The notes: generated by a model not told the origin, from the sequence alone. 54,883 bases of DNA from Gammaproteobacteria bacterium (GCA_013151045.1 JAADIY010000009.1:1-54883), one strand, 5' to 3'; positions 9,394 to 20,500 are shown, counted from the first letter of the stretch. A program made the numbers and translations.

Positions 9394-10176
9394 ATGTTTG
9401 AGCCGATACGGCTTATCGGTGAGGCTGCCTTGCGTAAAATCGCGCGTTTAGGTCAGGCAAGCTTATTTATATCTCAAGTCATTGCTAGTTTGCCGATGCT
9501 GTTGCGGCGTTTTTCATTGGTGGTCACGCAGCTCTATGAGGTCGGCGTATTATCGATAGCGATTATTGTCATCTCAGCGCTTGCAGTTGGCATGGTGCTG
9601 GGGTTGCAGATGTTTTATACCCTGCGCGATTTTGGCTCTGAACAAATATTGGGTCAGGTGGTGGCCTTATCACTGGTGCGTGAGCTAGGCCCGGTATTGG
9701 CGGGTTTGTTGTTTGCTGGTCGTGCTGGCTCGGCCTTGACGGCTGAAATAGGCTTGATGAAAGCAACAGAGCAGTTGTCCAGTATGGAAATGATGGCGGT
9801 AGACCCTATCAAACGTGTCGTAGCGCCGAGATTCCTCGCTGGTGTGCTTTCAATGCCATTGTTGGCCGCTATGTTTAGTAGCGTCGGAATTATTGGTGGC
9901 TATTTAGTGGGCGTCGGTTTGTTAGGTGTTGATAGCGGTGCCTTTTGGTCGCTTATGCAGGCCAATGTGGATTTTTATGATGATATTCTTAATGGCATTA
10001 TTAAGAGTTTTGTTTTTGGCATTATTATCACCTGGATTGCAGTATTTGAAGGCTATGACGCTAAGCCGACTGCAGAAGGTGTAAGTAGGGCAACGATGCG
10101 TACAGTGGTGCACAGTGCTTTCGCTGTATTAGCTTTTGATTTTATATTAACTGCGCTGATGTTTGGAGGGAATTAA
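9394..10176 (+). CDS. mlaE: phospholipid ABC transporter permease MlaE
   Basis: Integral membrane permease of the Mla complex, forming a homodimer that passes lipid to the MlaD ring. The 260-aa protein has several hydrophobic segments and the family signature FGSEQILGQVVALSLVRELG and GPVLAGLLFAGRAGSALTAE in its central part. It starts 47 bases after mlaF and ends three bases before mlaD, consistent with one operon. Confidence 0.95.
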   Translation: MFEPIRLIGEAALRKIARLGQASLFISQVIASLPMLLRRFSLVVTQLYEVGVLSIAIIVISALAVGMVLGLQMFYTLRDFGSEQILGQVVALSLVRELGPVLAGLLFAGRAGSALTAEIGLMKATEQLSSMEMMAVDPIKRVVAPRFLAGVLSMPLLAAMFSSVGIIGGYLVGVGLLGVDSGAFWSLMQANVDFYDDILNGIIKSFVFGIIITWIAVFEGYDAKPTAEGVSRATMRTVVHSAFAVLAFDFILTALMFGGN

Positions 10177-10179
10177 TCC

Positions 10180-10641
10180 ATGTATAGCAGAATGACCGAA
10201 ATCGCGGTTGGGTTGTTTGTCGCGGCAGGTATTGGCGCACTAGTGATGTTGGCAATGAAGGTAAGTAATCTCGGCGCGTTTTCAGACACTGAAGGTTATA
10301 TTGTTAATGCGCGGTTTGAAAATATTGGTGGTCTTAAGGTGCGCTCTCCAGTTCGTCTTGGCGGTGTGAGGGTAGGGCGTGTTAACGCCATCAACTATGA
10401 CCAGGACCGTTATGAGGCAGTTGTTGAGATGACAATTGCCGATGGTTATGACCGTTTACCTATTGATACGGCAGCGAATATTTTTACATCAGGACTATTA
10501 GGCGAGCAGTATATTGGCTTAGAGCCAGGGGCCGAGGAAGAGTACCTCGATTCAGGCGATGTTATCGAATTGACGCAGTCAGCGATTATTATCGAGCAGC
10601 TGATAGGCCGGTTTTTATTGAATGAGGCGGGGTCAGAGTAA
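10180..10641 (+). CDS. mlaD: outer-membrane lipid asymmetry protein MlaD (MCE domain)
   Basis: Periplasmic MCE-domain protein anchored in the inner membrane that forms a hexameric lipid-conducting ring on MlaE. An N-terminal transmembrane helix (VGLFVAAGIGALVMLAMKV) is followed by the MCE domain (YIVNARFENIGGLKVRSPVR, then GVRVGRV and SGLLGEQYIGLEPG). At 153 aa it is the usual short single-MCE form. Upstream is mlaE and downstream, after 120 bases, mlaC. Confidence 0.95.
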   Translation: MYSRMTEIAVGLFVAAGIGALVMLAMKVSNLGAFSDTEGYIVNARFENIGGLKVRSPVRLGGVRVGRVNAINYDQDRYEAVVEMTIADGYDRLPIDTAANIFTSGLLGEQYIGLEPGAEEEYLDSGDVIELTQSAIIIEQLIGRFLLNEAGSE

Positions 10642-10761
10642 TCAGATTAAGCTGTTGTTGGGCTTGCCTATGGCAGAATTGAGGCCAAACTTAGGCTTAA
10701 AGTTAGTTGGTTTGTTTCTAGTTAAAGATATTTAGTATCGTTTTTTATCCAGGAGATTTCA

Positions 10762-11394
10762 GTGTTAAGAGCGCAGAATGTAGGGTTGTTTTTACTTGCT
10801 AGCATTCTTTTCGTTGGCGTTGCTGTGGCGGAAGATCACCCGGCACAACAATTAGTCGCCAATACAACAAGCGAACTGTTGGCGGCTTTCCAGACAGAAA
10901 AAGAAGCCATTGAAGCAGATAGTGCCGTGTTGCGTAGCATTGTCGGCGATAAAATACTCCCGCATTTCGATTTTGTTCGTATGTCTAAGCTTGCTTTGGG
11001 TAAATACTGGCGTCGTGCAACGGTGTCTCAGCGCAAAGCCTTTGCTGTGCAGTTTAGAGAATTATTGGTGAATACTTATGCAAAAGCCTTATACCGCTTT
11101 GCAGATGCTGAGGTGAGTTACAAGCCCGCCCGCTTTAAGGAAGGGGATAAGTATATTGATGTAACAAGTTTAGTGAGTGTTGGAGACGAGCCGGTAGAAG
11201 TGACTTATCGCTTGCATCAAAAGAAAGGGGCTTGGAAAGTATTCAATATCACCATTGAAGGGGTTAGCCTGATTACCAATTACCGCAGTACCTTTTCCAG
11301 CTTCGTGTCGAGGAAGGGTATTGATGCTTTGGTGGCAGATCTAGAACGAAAAAATAAGCTTGTCGTAGACGAGGATGATGATGGCTCAGCTTGA
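10762..11394 (+). CDS. mlaC: phospholipid-binding protein MlaC
   Basis: Periplasmic shuttle that carries phospholipid between the outer-membrane MlaA complex and MlaFEDB. It has a cleavable signal peptide (hydrophobic core VGLFLLASILFVGVAVA, cleavage likely after AVA) and the family core KILPHFDFVRMSKLALGKYW and ITIEGVSLITNYRSTF. Start is GTG 10762 behind CAGGAGA, a strong ribosome site. Its last codons overlap the start of mlaB. Confidence 0.93.
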   Translation: MLRAQNVGLFLLASILFVGVAVAEDHPAQQLVANTTSELLAAFQTEKEAIEADSAVLRSIVGDKILPHFDFVRMSKLALGKYWRRATVSQRKAFAVQFRELLVNTYAKALYRFADAEVSYKPARFKEGDKYIDVTSLVSVGDEPVEVTYRLHQKKGAWKVFNITIEGVSLITNYRSTFSSFVSRKGIDALVADLERKNKLVVDEDDDGSA

Positions 11395-11680
11395 GTATCG
11401 TCTTGATGGGGATCAGTGTCGTTTGTCCGGAGCGCTCAGTTTTGACACGGCTGCTGAATTTGAGAGTCTTATTGCTAGTTTGGCGGGGCGTTCTGAAGAG
11501 CTGATTATTAATTTAGCTGAAATTTCGCATGCGGATAGTGCGGCCACTGCATTTATGGTTGAGTTGTATCGTCGAGTGAGTTTGGCTGGTGGTCAAATAA
11601 GTTTTGTTGAAGTGCCGCCGCATATTTTATCGGTGCTAGCGATGACGAGTCTTGATACTATTTTGCCCATCGCAGCATAA
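11381..11680 (+). CDS. mlaB: STAS-domain protein MlaB
   Basis: Small cytoplasmic STAS protein that binds MlaF and stabilises the transporter. The roughly 99-aa protein shows the STAS pattern, LSFDTAAEFESLI then LIINLAEISHADSAATAFMVEL. Three consecutive ATGs stand at 11375, 11378 and 11381; the last is preferred because GAGG at 11371-11374 then lies six bases upstream. It overlaps the end of mlaC by 14 bases. Confidence 0.88.
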   Translation: MAQLEYRLDGDQCRLSGALSFDTAAEFESLIASLAGRSEELIINLAEISHADSAATAFMVELYRRVSLAGGQISFVEVPPHILSVLAMTSLDTILPIAA

Positions 11681-11751
11681 ACTTAGCTATCTGGTGCTAA
11701 TGCTTGATAGTGACCTTATGCTAGAATAAGACCTATTTACGGATCAGAATC

Positions 11752-11988
11752 ATGCAAGCGCCACAAATTGAACAAATGATATTAGCGGGATTGCCTGGTG
11801 CCAACGTTCAAGTCAAAGGTGATGACGGCGTTCATTTTGAAGCAGTAGTGGTAGCAGAAGCATTTCGCGGCAAATCTATTTTAGAGCAGCACCGCATGGT
11901 GTACGGCACTTTAGGTGATAATGTAGAGAATGCGGCGATCCACGCGATAGCGTTGAAAACACGAGTTCCAGAGACAGAGACCGCTTAG
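11752..11988 (+). CDS. ibaG: BolA family protein IbaG (YrbA)
   Basis: Small (78 aa) BolA-like protein thought to act with monothiol glutaredoxins in Fe-S cluster handling and acid response. The conserved helix-strand pattern is seen: IEQMILAGLPGANVQVKGDDGVHFEAVVV, followed by FRGKSILEQHRMVYGTLG with a conserved His. Its place between mlaB and murA is conserved across gammaproteobacteria and supports the call. Confidence 0.92.
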   Translation: MQAPQIEQMILAGLPGANVQVKGDDGVHFEAVVVAEAFRGKSILEQHRMVYGTLGDNVENAAIHAIALKTRVPETETA

Positions 11989-12086
11989 AACTAAAGAATT
12001 ATAATTTAATAGACTATCAAAATGGTTGCTATCGAGCTTTACGATAGAACAACACAATTCATTGACCCATTAATCAAATTGCCTAA

Positions 12087-13355
<1,269 letters not shown>

Positions 13356-13371
13356 GGATTGATGATTATTT

Positions 13372-14007
13372 ATGAACGATAATTTAACAATTGCTGTCTC
13401 GAAGGGGCGTATTTATAAAGAGGCGCTGCCGCTGTTGGCCGCTGCCGGTATTGTCCCTACCGAAGATCCTGATACTAGTCGTAAACTTATTATTGATACC
13501 AATGAGCCTGGTGTTAAGCTAGTTATTATCCGCGCTGCTGATGTCCCAACATTTGTCGAATACGGGGCTGCCGATGTCGGTATTGCAGGTAAGGATGTGT
13601 TGGTCGAGTATGACGGCAATGGTTTGTATGAGCCGCTCGATTTAAAGATAGCGAGTTGTGCATTGATGCTGGCAGGTGTGCCTGATTCTAATCAGCGTCA
13701 AGCGCGTATGCGTATTGCGACAAAATATGTTCGCACGACTCAGCAATATTATGCCAAACAAGGTGTACAGGTAGAGATTATCAAGCTTTATGGCTCAATG
13801 GAGTTGGCGCCAATAGTCGGTTTATCAGATCTGATCGTTGATTTGGTGGATACAGGTAATACGCTTCGCGCTAATGGCTTAGTGCCTATGGAGCATATTA
13901 TGGATGTCAGTTCGCGCCTGGTTGTCAATAAGGGTTCGATGAAAATGAAGCAGTCGCGTATTAAACGCTTGATTGAACAGATTGGAGCAGCGGTTGAGGC
14001 CAGTTAG
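13372..14007 (+). CDS. hisG: ATP phosphoribosyltransferase, short form (HisG-S)
   Basis: First step of histidine synthesis: joins ATP and PRPP. At 211 aa it lacks the C-terminal regulatory ACT-like domain of the long form, so by family knowledge it needs the HisZ subunit for activity. The motif [18 protein letters not shown] is the PRPP loop and [12 protein letters not shown] the ATP-binding area. hisZ is not in the window; in relatives it often lies near purA. Leads the his cluster. Confidence 0.95.
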   Translation: MNDNLTIAVSKGRIYKEALPLLAAAGIVPTEDPDTSRKLIIDTNEPGVKLVIIRAADVPTFVEYGAADVGIAGKDVLVEYDGNGLYEPLDLKIASCALMLAGVPDSNQRQARMRIATKYVRTTQQYYAKQGVQVEIIKLYGSMELAPIVGLSDLIVDLVDTGNTLRANGLVPMEHIMDVSSRLVVNKGSMKMKQSRIKRLIEQIGAAVEAS

Positions 14008-14012
14008 TACAA

Positions 14013-15314
14013 ATGGTTGATATAAGACGATTAAAGACAGCGTCTGCTGATTTTTGGCAGGAGCTAGAAGACGTTAGAGCGTTTGACGACGCTGATGATT
14101 TGGCCGTTAATAATACGGTTCGTGACATCCTTAAGGATGTGCGCGAGCGTGGTGACGCCGCGCTTATCGAGTATACGCAACGTTTTGACCATCTAAGCGT
14201 TGCTAGTGCACAAGAGCTGGAACTGTCGGCTTCTCGTCTCCAACAAGCATTAGAATCTATTCCTGAGCAAGAGAAACTTGCTTTAGAGCAAGCGGCTCAA
14301 CGTTTACGTGATTACCATGTTAAACAAAAAAGTGATTCCTGGGATTACACCGAAGCGGATGGCACTTTGCTTGGTCAAAAGGTGACACCTTTAGACCGTG
14401 TTGGCCTTTATGTGCCAGGTGGTAAGGCTGCATATCCTTCGTCTGTGCTAATGAACTCTATTCCGGCGAAAGTTGCTGGTGTAGATGAGTTAATCATGGT
14501 GGTGCCAACACCGAACGGCATATTAAATGAGTTAGTGTTGGCGGCAGCGGTAATCGGCGGTGTGGATCGCGTATTTACTGTTGGTGGCGCACAAGCCGTT
14601 GCGGCGCTAGCTTACGGTACAGAAACAGTCCCTGCCGTTGATAAAGTTGTTGGTCCTGGCAATATTTATGTTGCCACTGCAAAGCGTATGGTTTTTGGCA
14701 CGGTTGGTATCGATATGATAGCGGGCCCATCAGAAATATTGGTGTTGGCTGACAGCAGTATGCCGGCTGATTGGATGGCGATGGATATGTTTTCGCAATC
14801 AGAGCATGATGAAGATGCGCAGGCTATTCTGATTAGTACGGATGCTGGCTATATAGAACAAGTCGAGCAAAGTATTAATAAGCTGTTACCAGAGATGGAG
14901 CGCCGCGAAATTATAGAAGCTTCGTTAATCGGTCGTGCGGCGATGATTGAGGCAGAAACTATTGATGATGCGATGGCGGTAATCAACTATATTGCCCCAG
15001 AGCATTTACAGTTATCTGTAGAAGATCCTAAGAGTTTATTGCCAAAAGTGCGCCATGCTGGAGCTATTTTTATGGGCCAATCGACGGCTGAGGTGTTGGG
15101 CGATTATTGCGCTGGCCCTAACCATGTCTTGCCCACGTCTCGGACAGCACGTTTTTCATCTCCGCTTGGCGTATATGATTTTCAAAAGCGTTCTAGTCTC
15201 ATTATGTGTTCGCCAGAAGGTGCTTCAAAATTAGGCAAAATTGCATCGACATTGGCTCGTGGCGAAGGCTTGACGGCTCATGCCCGATCGGCCGAGTATC
15301 GCATTAAAGAGTAA
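14013..15314 (+). CDS. hisD: histidinol dehydrogenase
   Basis: Catalyses the last two oxidations from histidinol to histidine with NAD and a bound zinc. Motifs include [43 protein letters not shown] and [13 protein letters not shown] (with zinc ligands), and the terminal HARSAEYR. The length of 433 aa is normal. It begins 5 bases after hisG. In pseudomonads hisC follows hisD, but here hisB follows directly. Confidence 0.96.
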   Translation: MVDIRRLKTASADFWQELEDVRAFDDADDLAVNNTVRDILKDVRERGDAALIEYTQRFDHLSVASAQELELSASRLQQALESIPEQEKLALEQAAQRLRDYHVKQKSDSWDYTEADGTLLGQKVTPLDRVGLYVPGGKAAYPSSVLMNSIPAKVAGVDELIMVVPTPNGILNELVLAAAVIGGVDRVFTVGGAQAVAALAYGTETVPAVDKVVGPGNIYVATAKRMVFGTVGIDMIAGPSEILVLADSSMPADWMAMDMFSQSEHDEDAQAILISTDAGYIEQVEQSINKLLPEMERREIIEASLIGRAAMIEAETIDDAMAVINYIAPEHLQLSVEDPKSLLPKVRHAGAIFMGQSTAEVLGDYCAGPNHVLPTSRTARFSSPLGVYDFQKRSSLIMCSPEGASKLGKIASTLARGEGLTAHARSAEYRIKE

Positions 15315-15347
15315 TTACTTTGCTATAGTAGTAGCTTGGAGAAAGTC

Positions 15348-15947
15348 ATGACAGATCGTAAAGCGTCGGTAAAACGCGATACGCTAGAAACTCAAATTGA
15401 GGTTAGCATTAATCTAGATGGTAGCGGTCACGCTAAGCTAGATAGTGGTATCCCTTTTCTTGATCACATGATGGATCAGATTGCACGCCATGGTTTGATC
15501 GATCTTGAGGTTAGTGCTAAAGGCGACCTTGCAATTGATGATCATCACACCGTAGAAGATATTGGTATTACCTTAGGCCAAGCGCTGTCCGAAGCGATTG
15601 GCGATAAGCGTGGTATTCGTCGTTATGGCCATGCTTATGTGCCGTTAGACGAGGCCTTATCTCGTGTTGTCATTGATTTTTCCGGGCGCCCTGGCCTTGA
15701 ATACAATATTGATTTCCCGCGCTCTAGCGTTGGTGGTTTTGATGTTGATTTGTTCCGTGAGTTTTTTAGCGGAATGGTTAACCACTCATGGGTCACGCTG
15801 CATATTGATAATATTCGCGGTGACAATGCCCACCACATTATTGAAACCGTATTTAAAGCTTTTGGACGAGCTTTACGTATGGCGATAGAATTTGATGCGC
15901 GTAGCGCAGACGTAATTCCATCAACTAAAGGTAAGCTTTCGGGTTAA
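15348..15947 (+). CDS. hisB: imidazoleglycerol-phosphate dehydratase
   Basis: Dehydrates imidazole glycerol phosphate to imidazole acetol phosphate. This is the stand-alone dehydratase (about 199 aa) without the N-terminal histidinol-phosphatase domain of enterobacterial HisB. Metal-binding repeats are visible as [34 protein letters not shown] and NAHHIIE. ATG 15348 is chosen over an upstream TTG because TTGGAGAAAG sits just before it. A separate histidinol phosphatase must be encoded elsewhere. Confidence 0.95.
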   Translation: MTDRKASVKRDTLETQIEVSINLDGSGHAKLDSGIPFLDHMMDQIARHGLIDLEVSAKGDLAIDDHHTVEDIGITLGQALSEAIGDKRGIRRYGHAYVPLDEALSRVVIDFSGRPGLEYNIDFPRSSVGGFDVDLFREFFSGMVNHSWVTLHIDNIRGDNAHHIIETVFKAFGRALRMAIEFDARSADVIPSTKGKLSG

Positions 15948-15990
15948 GAGGCGAGTCTTGTTTGACTATTGGCTACGAAATAAATAAGTT

Positions 15991-16632
15991 ATGAATTCCG
16001 TTGCAGTTATAGATTACGGCATGGGCAATTTACGTTCAGTGTCTAAAGCGCTAGAGCATGTAAGCCCAAACGCCTTGGTGCAGGTCACCAATGATCCCAA
16101 GATTATTGCAGAATCAGATCGTGTGGTGTTTCCAGGCGTTGGTGCCTTGCGTGAAGCGATGGCAGAACTAAAACGCTTATCACTCGATGAACTAATTAAA
16201 GACCTAGTTAAAGAAAAGCCTTTTTTAGGCATCTGTTTGGGTATGCAAGCCTTGTTCGATTCTGGTGAGGAAAATGGTGGTTGCGATGCTCTGGGGATAT
16301 TGCCCGGCACAGTAGACTACTTTGGCCAGAACCGTAAGGATGAAAAGGGTCAAAAGCTTAAGGTTCCGCACATGGGTTGGAGTATGCTAGATATTAAGCA
16401 GGATCACCCAATGTGGCATGGAGTCACACCAGGAAGCCGTTTTTATTTCGTGCACAGTTATTATGTCGTTGCTAATGATGCTAATCATATCGCTGGTGTT
16501 TGTGATTACGGCGGTGAGTTTTGTGCGGCAGTGGCGGCGCCAAATATTTTTGCAGTGCAGTTTCATCCCGAAAAAAGCCAAGATTTGGGTTTGCGATTAC
16601 TTGATAATTTTATGCAATGGAATGGACAATGA
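15991..16632 (+). CDS. hisH: imidazole glycerol phosphate synthase, glutaminase subunit
   Basis: Class I glutamine amidotransferase that feeds ammonia to HisF. The oxyanion/nucleophile motif FLGICLGMQALF carries the catalytic Cys, and VQFHPEKSQ carries the catalytic His and Glu. The start MNSVAVIDYGMGNLRSV is typical. The length of 213 aa is normal. It lies between hisB and hisA, as expected. Confidence 0.96.
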   Translation: MNSVAVIDYGMGNLRSVSKALEHVSPNALVQVTNDPKIIAESDRVVFPGVGALREAMAELKRLSLDELIKDLVKEKPFLGICLGMQALFDSGEENGGCDALGILPGTVDYFGQNRKDEKGQKLKVPHMGWSMLDIKQDHPMWHGVTPGSRFYFVHSYYVVANDANHIAGVCDYGGEFCAAVAAPNIFAVQFHPEKSQDLGLRLLDNFMQWNGQ

Positions 16633-16678
16633 AAGCAATGGATTTGTTTGATAGCGTAACAGAGGTGAGGAAAACATT

Positions 16679-17422
16679 ATGCTGTTAATACCAGCGATTG
16701 ATCTTAAAGGTGGTAAATGTGTCCGCTTACGCCAAGGTAAGATGGATGATGAAACGGTGTTTTCAGATGACCCGGTAGCGGTGGCGCAACGTTGGGTTGA
16801 AGCGGGTGCCCGTCGTTTACATCTGGTTGATCTAGATGGTGCGGTACAAGGGCGGCCAGCGAATGCTGAAATAATTCATCGTATTGTCGATGCGGTGCCG
16901 GATATTCCCGTGCAGGTTGGTGGTGGTATTCGCGACGACGATACCATTCAAGCGTATCTTGATAGTGGTGTCAGCTATGTGATTATTGGTACAACTGCTG
17001 TGACCGAACCGCATTTTGTTTCTGATGTTTGTGCTGAATTTCCAGGTCACATTATTGTTGGGCTTGATGCAAAAGACGGTAAAGTCGCCATTAATGGTTG
17101 GTCAAAACTGTCTCATCACGATGTCATTGATATGGCTCAACATTTTGAGCGCGATGGCGTTGAAGCCATTATCTATACCGATATCAGTCGTGATGGCATG
17201 ATGGATGGTGTCAATATTGAGGCAACGGTGAAGTTGGCGCAAGCCATAACGATTCCCGTCATCGCTTCGGGTGGTATTACCAATATGGATGATATTCGTA
17301 AGCTTTGTGCTGTCGAAGAAGAGGGTGTGGTTGGAGCCATTAGTGGCCGAGCCTTATACGAAGGGACTCTGGATTTGGCTGCTGCACAAAAAGTGGCTGA
17401 CGAGTTATCACCAAAAAAATAG
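16679..17422 (+). CDS. hisA: phosphoribosylformimino-5-aminoimidazole carboxamide ribotide isomerase
   Basis: TIM-barrel isomerase of the histidine pathway. The half-barrel signatures are [19 protein letters not shown] at the N-terminus with the first catalytic Asp, [13 protein letters not shown], and [15 protein letters not shown] with the second Asp. It is 247 aa, starts 46 bases after hisH behind a GAGGTGAGGAAAA region, and is followed by the paralogous barrel hisF. Confidence 0.96.
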   Translation: MLLIPAIDLKGGKCVRLRQGKMDDETVFSDDPVAVAQRWVEAGARRLHLVDLDGAVQGRPANAEIIHRIVDAVPDIPVQVGGGIRDDDTIQAYLDSGVSYVIIGTTAVTEPHFVSDVCAEFPGHIIVGLDAKDGKVAINGWSKLSHHDVIDMAQHFERDGVEAIIYTDISRDGMMDGVNIEATVKLAQAITIPVIASGGITNMDDIRKLCAVEEEGVVGAISGRALYEGTLDLAAAQKVADELSPKK

Positions 17423-17446
17423 CCTGTAGATTAGATAGCAAAGATC

Positions 17447-18220
17447 ATGGCTTTAGCCAAACGTATTATTCCTTGTTTAGACGTTGATAACGGGCGCGTT
17501 GTCAAAGGTGTCCAATTCGTTGATATTCGCGATGCCGGTGACCCGGTTGAGGTGGCGCGACGATATGATGCACAGGGTGCTGATGAGCTAGTATTTTTAG
17601 ATATTACCGCTAGTCACCAAGGTCGCGACACAATTGTTAGCGTGGTCGAGCAGGTGGCAAGCGAGATTTTTATCCCCTTGACCGTGGGCGGTGGTATTCG
17701 CGCAGTTGACGACGTTGGCCGCATGCTTAAGGCGGGCGCTGATAAAGTAGGGATTAATACGGCTGCAATTGCAGAACCGGACTTAGTGCGCCGGGCTGCT
17801 GATAAATACGGCACTCAATGCATTGTTGTGGCAGTTGATGCACGGCGCGTTAGCGCAAAAAGCGAGTCGCCATATTGGCAGGTTTATACTCATGGGGGCC
17901 GTAAAGAGACCGGTATCGATGTGATCGAGTGGGTGCAGCGTATGGCGCAATACGGTGCTGGAGAGATTTTGCTCACCAGTATGGACCGAGATGGGACTAA
18001 AGATGGCTTTGATCTTGAATTAACGCGTTCGGTGAGTGATTCGGTAGGAGTTCCCGTTATCGCATCAGGCGGTGTAGGCTCGCTGCCACATTTGGTAGAT
18101 GGCGTTGTTGAGGGCCATGCAGATGCAGTATTGGCGGCCAGTATTTTTCATTATGGTGAGCACAGCGTGGGTGAAGCCAAGCAATTTATGGCCTCAGCAG
18201 GCATTGAAGTTCGTCTCTGA
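17447..18220 (+). CDS. hisF: imidazole glycerol phosphate synthase, cyclase subunit
   Basis: TIM-barrel cyclase that uses HisH-derived ammonia to make imidazole glycerol phosphate and AICAR. Signatures: [20 protein letters not shown] with the catalytic Asp, [17 protein letters not shown], and [18 protein letters not shown] with the second Asp. 257 aa. Unlike in many gammaproteobacteria, hisI does not follow; the next gene is hisE after 96 bases. Confidence 0.97.
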   Translation: MALAKRIIPCLDVDNGRVVKGVQFVDIRDAGDPVEVARRYDAQGADELVFLDITASHQGRDTIVSVVEQVASEIFIPLTVGGGIRAVDDVGRMLKAGADKVGINTAAIAEPDLVRRAADKYGTQCIVVAVDARRVSAKSESPYWQVYTHGGRKETGIDVIEWVQRMAQYGAGEILLTSMDRDGTKDGFDLELTRSVSDSVGVPVIASGGVGSLPHLVDGVVEGHADAVLAASIFHYGEHSVGEAKQFMASAGIEVRL

Positions 18221-18316
18221 GACCCAATACTGTTTCTAGTAGGGCACGAGAAGAGTGCTTTTGGCGCAAACATTGGTTGAAAAGCATTATAAAAGCGATT
18301 AACGTGGCCGGCTACG

Positions 18317-18640
18317 ATGAGTGATGTCTTAACCAAGTTAGAAGAAGTGCTGCAAAGCCGCAAAACGGCTGATTCTGGCACGTCCTATGTTGCTAGCCTC
18401 TATAAAGCTGGAGAAGGCAAGATATTAAAGAAGATTGGTGAAGAGGCCGTTGAGGTGATCATTGCCAGTCAGAGCGAAACACGTGAACAAGTGGTCTATG
18501 AAATGGCTGATTTATGGTTTCATACCCTCGTTTTATTGGTTCACAAAGGTATACCAGTGTCGGAAGTGACCGACGAGCTGGCTCGACGCTTCGGCGTTTC
18601 TGGTATTGAAGAAAAGGCGTCGCGAGCTGAAAATGGCTAG
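18317..18640 (+). CDS. hisE: phosphoribosyl-ATP pyrophosphatase
   Basis: Removes pyrophosphate from phosphoribosyl-ATP, the second step of histidine synthesis. The MazG-like helical core is visible with metal-binding acidic residues: ILKKIGEEAVEVIIAS and EMADLWFHTLVLL. It is the 107-aa monofunctional form, not fused to HisI. It sits directly before tatA, an arrangement known from Pseudomonas, where hisI normally precedes hisE. Confidence 0.95.
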   Translation: MSDVLTKLEEVLQSRKTADSGTSYVASLYKAGEGKILKKIGEEAVEVIIASQSETREQVVYEMADLWFHTLVLLVHKGIPVSEVTDELARRFGVSGIEEKASRAENG

Positions 18641-18676
18641 CGGTGACAGATAAAAACAGGTTGTTGGAGAGAAGTC

Positions 18677-18931
18677 ATGGGTGGTATCGGTGTTTGGCAG
18701 TTATTGATCATTTTAGTGATAGTGCTGCTCTTATTTGGCGCAAAACGTTTGCGTAATGTCGGTGGTGATTTAGGTAGTGCGGTCAAAGGTTTTAAGAGCG
18801 CGATGAAAGACGGCGAAGCAGGTGTTGATGCTAAGCTTGAAAAAACCGACGCGAGTGATGTGATTGAAGGTGAAGTTGCCGAAAACAATGACACAGCGAA
18901 AAGTGTCTCAGCAGAAAAAGATAAAGTTTAG
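18677..18931 (+). CDS. tatA: Sec-independent translocase subunit TatA
   Basis: Pore-forming subunit of the twin-arginine translocase, which exports folded proteins. One N-terminal transmembrane helix ([22 protein letters not shown]) contains the [14 protein letters not shown] hinge, followed by an amphipathic helix with KGFKSAM and an acidic tail. 84 aa. A GAGAGAAG ribosome site precedes the ATG. Likely cargo within this window is ActB1, which has an RR signal. Confidence 0.95.
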   Translation: MGGIGVWQLLIILVIVLLLFGAKRLRNVGGDLGSAVKGFKSAMKDGEAGVDAKLEKTDASDVIEGEVAENNDTAKSVSAEKDKV

Positions 18932-18966
18932 TCGCTACCCTATTTGTAGCGTAAACAGGCCTTTAT

Positions 18967-19278
18967 ATGTTTGACATCAGTTCTTGGGAAATCTTGGTTA
19001 TTGCAGCCATAGCCTTAATTGTCGTTGGTCCGGATAAGTTTGCTGGCTTGATACGCAATGCGGGGCAGTGGGTTGGTAAAGCGAAAAAGATGGCTGCCAG
19101 CGTCAAGGAAGAGATCAAGAACGAAGTTGATAAAGCAGAAGAGCTGAAAAAACTTGCTGGTGATCAGGAAGAGCTTGCTGAATTGCATGATACGGTGAAC
19201 CAGCTCAAAGACTCTATCCCGGTTGAAAATGGCACAAGCAATTCTGTGCCGACCGACAAGAAAACCTCATCAAGCTAG
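18967..19278 (+). CDS. tatB: Sec-independent translocase subunit TatB
   Basis: Forms the Tat substrate receptor with TatC. It starts MFDISSWEILVIAAIALIVVGPDKF: the conserved early helix with the glutamate after SSW and the VGP hinge distinguish TatB from TatA. A charged amphipathic helix and a Ser/Thr-rich tail follow. 103 aa, 35 bases after tatA and 39 before tatC. Confidence 0.94.
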   Translation: MFDISSWEILVIAAIALIVVGPDKFAGLIRNAGQWVGKAKKMAASVKEEIKNEVDKAEELKKLAGDQEELAELHDTVNQLKDSIPVENGTSNSVPTDKKTSSS

Positions 19279-19317
19279 CTTATGCTAGTCCTTTTTTAGC
19301 CGATCTACTGAAGTAAT

Positions 19318-20109
19318 ATGGCCACTGAGAAATTTCCACCAGAGATAGAATCGCCCTTCATGGAGCATTTGAAAGAGGTGCGCGATCGCTTAGTGAAAGT
19401 GGTCCTTACTATTCTTGTTATTTTTGTTTGTTTATTTCCCTTTGCGGGTGAAATTTTTAATGCGTTAGCTGCGCCGCTATTAAGCGTTATGCCTGAAGGC
19501 GCGACGATGATTGCGATTAATCCAATCTCACCATTTTTAACACCCTTAAAAACAATTTTAGCTTTAGCGGTTTGTATTGGTATCCCTGTTTTGTTTTACC
19601 ATGCATGGGCATTTATTTCGCCTGGCTTATATAAGCACGAAAAGCGTTTGGCTTTTCCTTTAGTGTTATCTAGTACATTGCTATTTTATACCGGTATGGC
19701 ATTTGCCTATTTTATAGTATTCCCTTTGGTGTTTAGTTTTTTGCAAGGTGTTGCTCCTGAAGGTGTCTCGGCGATGCCAGATATTGATTCTTTCCTCGGC
19801 TTTGTCATTAAAATATTTTTTGCATTTGGCATAGCATTCGAAGTGCCTATTGCGACGATATTGGTCATTAAAACGGGAATGACTACAGTTGAGAGTTTGA
19901 AAGAAAAGCGTGCCTATGTCTTTGTTGGTGCCTTTGTTATAGGTATGCTATTAACACCGCCAGATGTTATCTCTCAAACTTTGTTGGCGATTCCAATGTG
20001 GTTATTGTTTGAGGCTGGTCTTATCTTCTCAAGATACTTTACTGCTGAGAAGACAGAAGAAGAGCTGGCTGAAGAGAAGGCGGCGGAGCAGAGGAATACT
20101 GACGTTTAA
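19318..20109 (+). CDS. tatC: Sec-independent translocase subunit TatC
   Basis: Polytopic membrane receptor for twin-arginine signal peptides. Conserved cytoplasmic start FMEHLKEVRDRLVKVV, then PFLTPLKTILALAVCIGIPV, FYHAWAFISPGLYKHEKR and LLTPPDVISQTLLAIPMWLLFE. Six transmembrane helices are expected in 263 aa and the hydrophobic pattern agrees. The stop abuts the stop of the convergent tautomerase-like gene with no spare base. Confidence 0.96.
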   Translation: MATEKFPPEIESPFMEHLKEVRDRLVKVVLTILVIFVCLFPFAGEIFNALAAPLLSVMPEGATMIAINPISPFLTPLKTILALAVCIGIPVLFYHAWAFISPGLYKHEKRLAFPLVLSSTLLFYTGMAFAYFIVFPLVFSFLQGVAPEGVSAMPDIDSFLGFVIKIFFAFGIAFEVPIATILVIKTGMTTVESLKEKRAYVFVGAFVIGMLLTPPDVISQTLLAIPMWLLFEAGLIFSRYFTAEKTEEELAEEKAAEQRNTDV

Positions 20110-20493
20110 TCAAATATCAATTTTATAGCTTAATTTTGCTTCATCTCCGGTTATGCCTCGAAAGCCCCAACAATGCGTGGCTTGTTCCATTATTGTAATT
20201 TCAATGTCGATTGGTGCAATGGCTAACTTGTTCTCGATTTCTTTAAACAAAGATTTAATTAACAGCTTTAACGTCTCCTTTGAACGACCTTGCATCATAT
20301 TGATTTCGATGACGGTATAGGCTTCGGATCGGTCGCTTGGATAATAATAATCTGATTTATCCATTGGTATGAAGCGGTGGGCGCGTTTATCCGCAGGCAG
20401 ATCTAGTGTTGATTGCATGCAAGAATGAATAACATCAGATAACTTCGATTTTATCGGGTTGAGTTTTTCTTTTAATCCATACACCTTGACCAT
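20110..20493 (-). CDS. tautomerase-family protein lacking the usual Pro1
   Basis: A 127-aa protein resembling the Tautomerase_2/MIF-like family: VKVYGLKEKLNPIKSKLSDV near the start, YTVIEINMMQGRSKETLKLL, then IEITIMEQATHCWGFRG. Family members are small beta-alpha-beta proteins whose catalytic base is the proline exposed after removal of Met1. Here the ATG at 20493 gives MVKVYG without that proline. A TTG at 20526 would extend the frame but overlap the protease upstream. It is 7 bases after the degS-like stop, so co-transcription is likely. Substrate unknown. Confidence 0.75.
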   Translation of the reverse strand: MVKVYGLKEKLNPIKSKLSDVIHSCMQSTLDLPADKRAHRFIPMDKSDYYYPSDRSEAYTVIEINMMQGRSKETLKLLIKSLFKEIENKLAIAPIDIEITIMEQATHCWGFRGITGDEAKLSYKIDI

Positions 20494-20500
20494 ATTCGGA

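Noticed and set aside
18221-18316. Remnant of hisI between hisF and hisE
   Set aside because: The 96-base gap shows no HisI motif in any frame.
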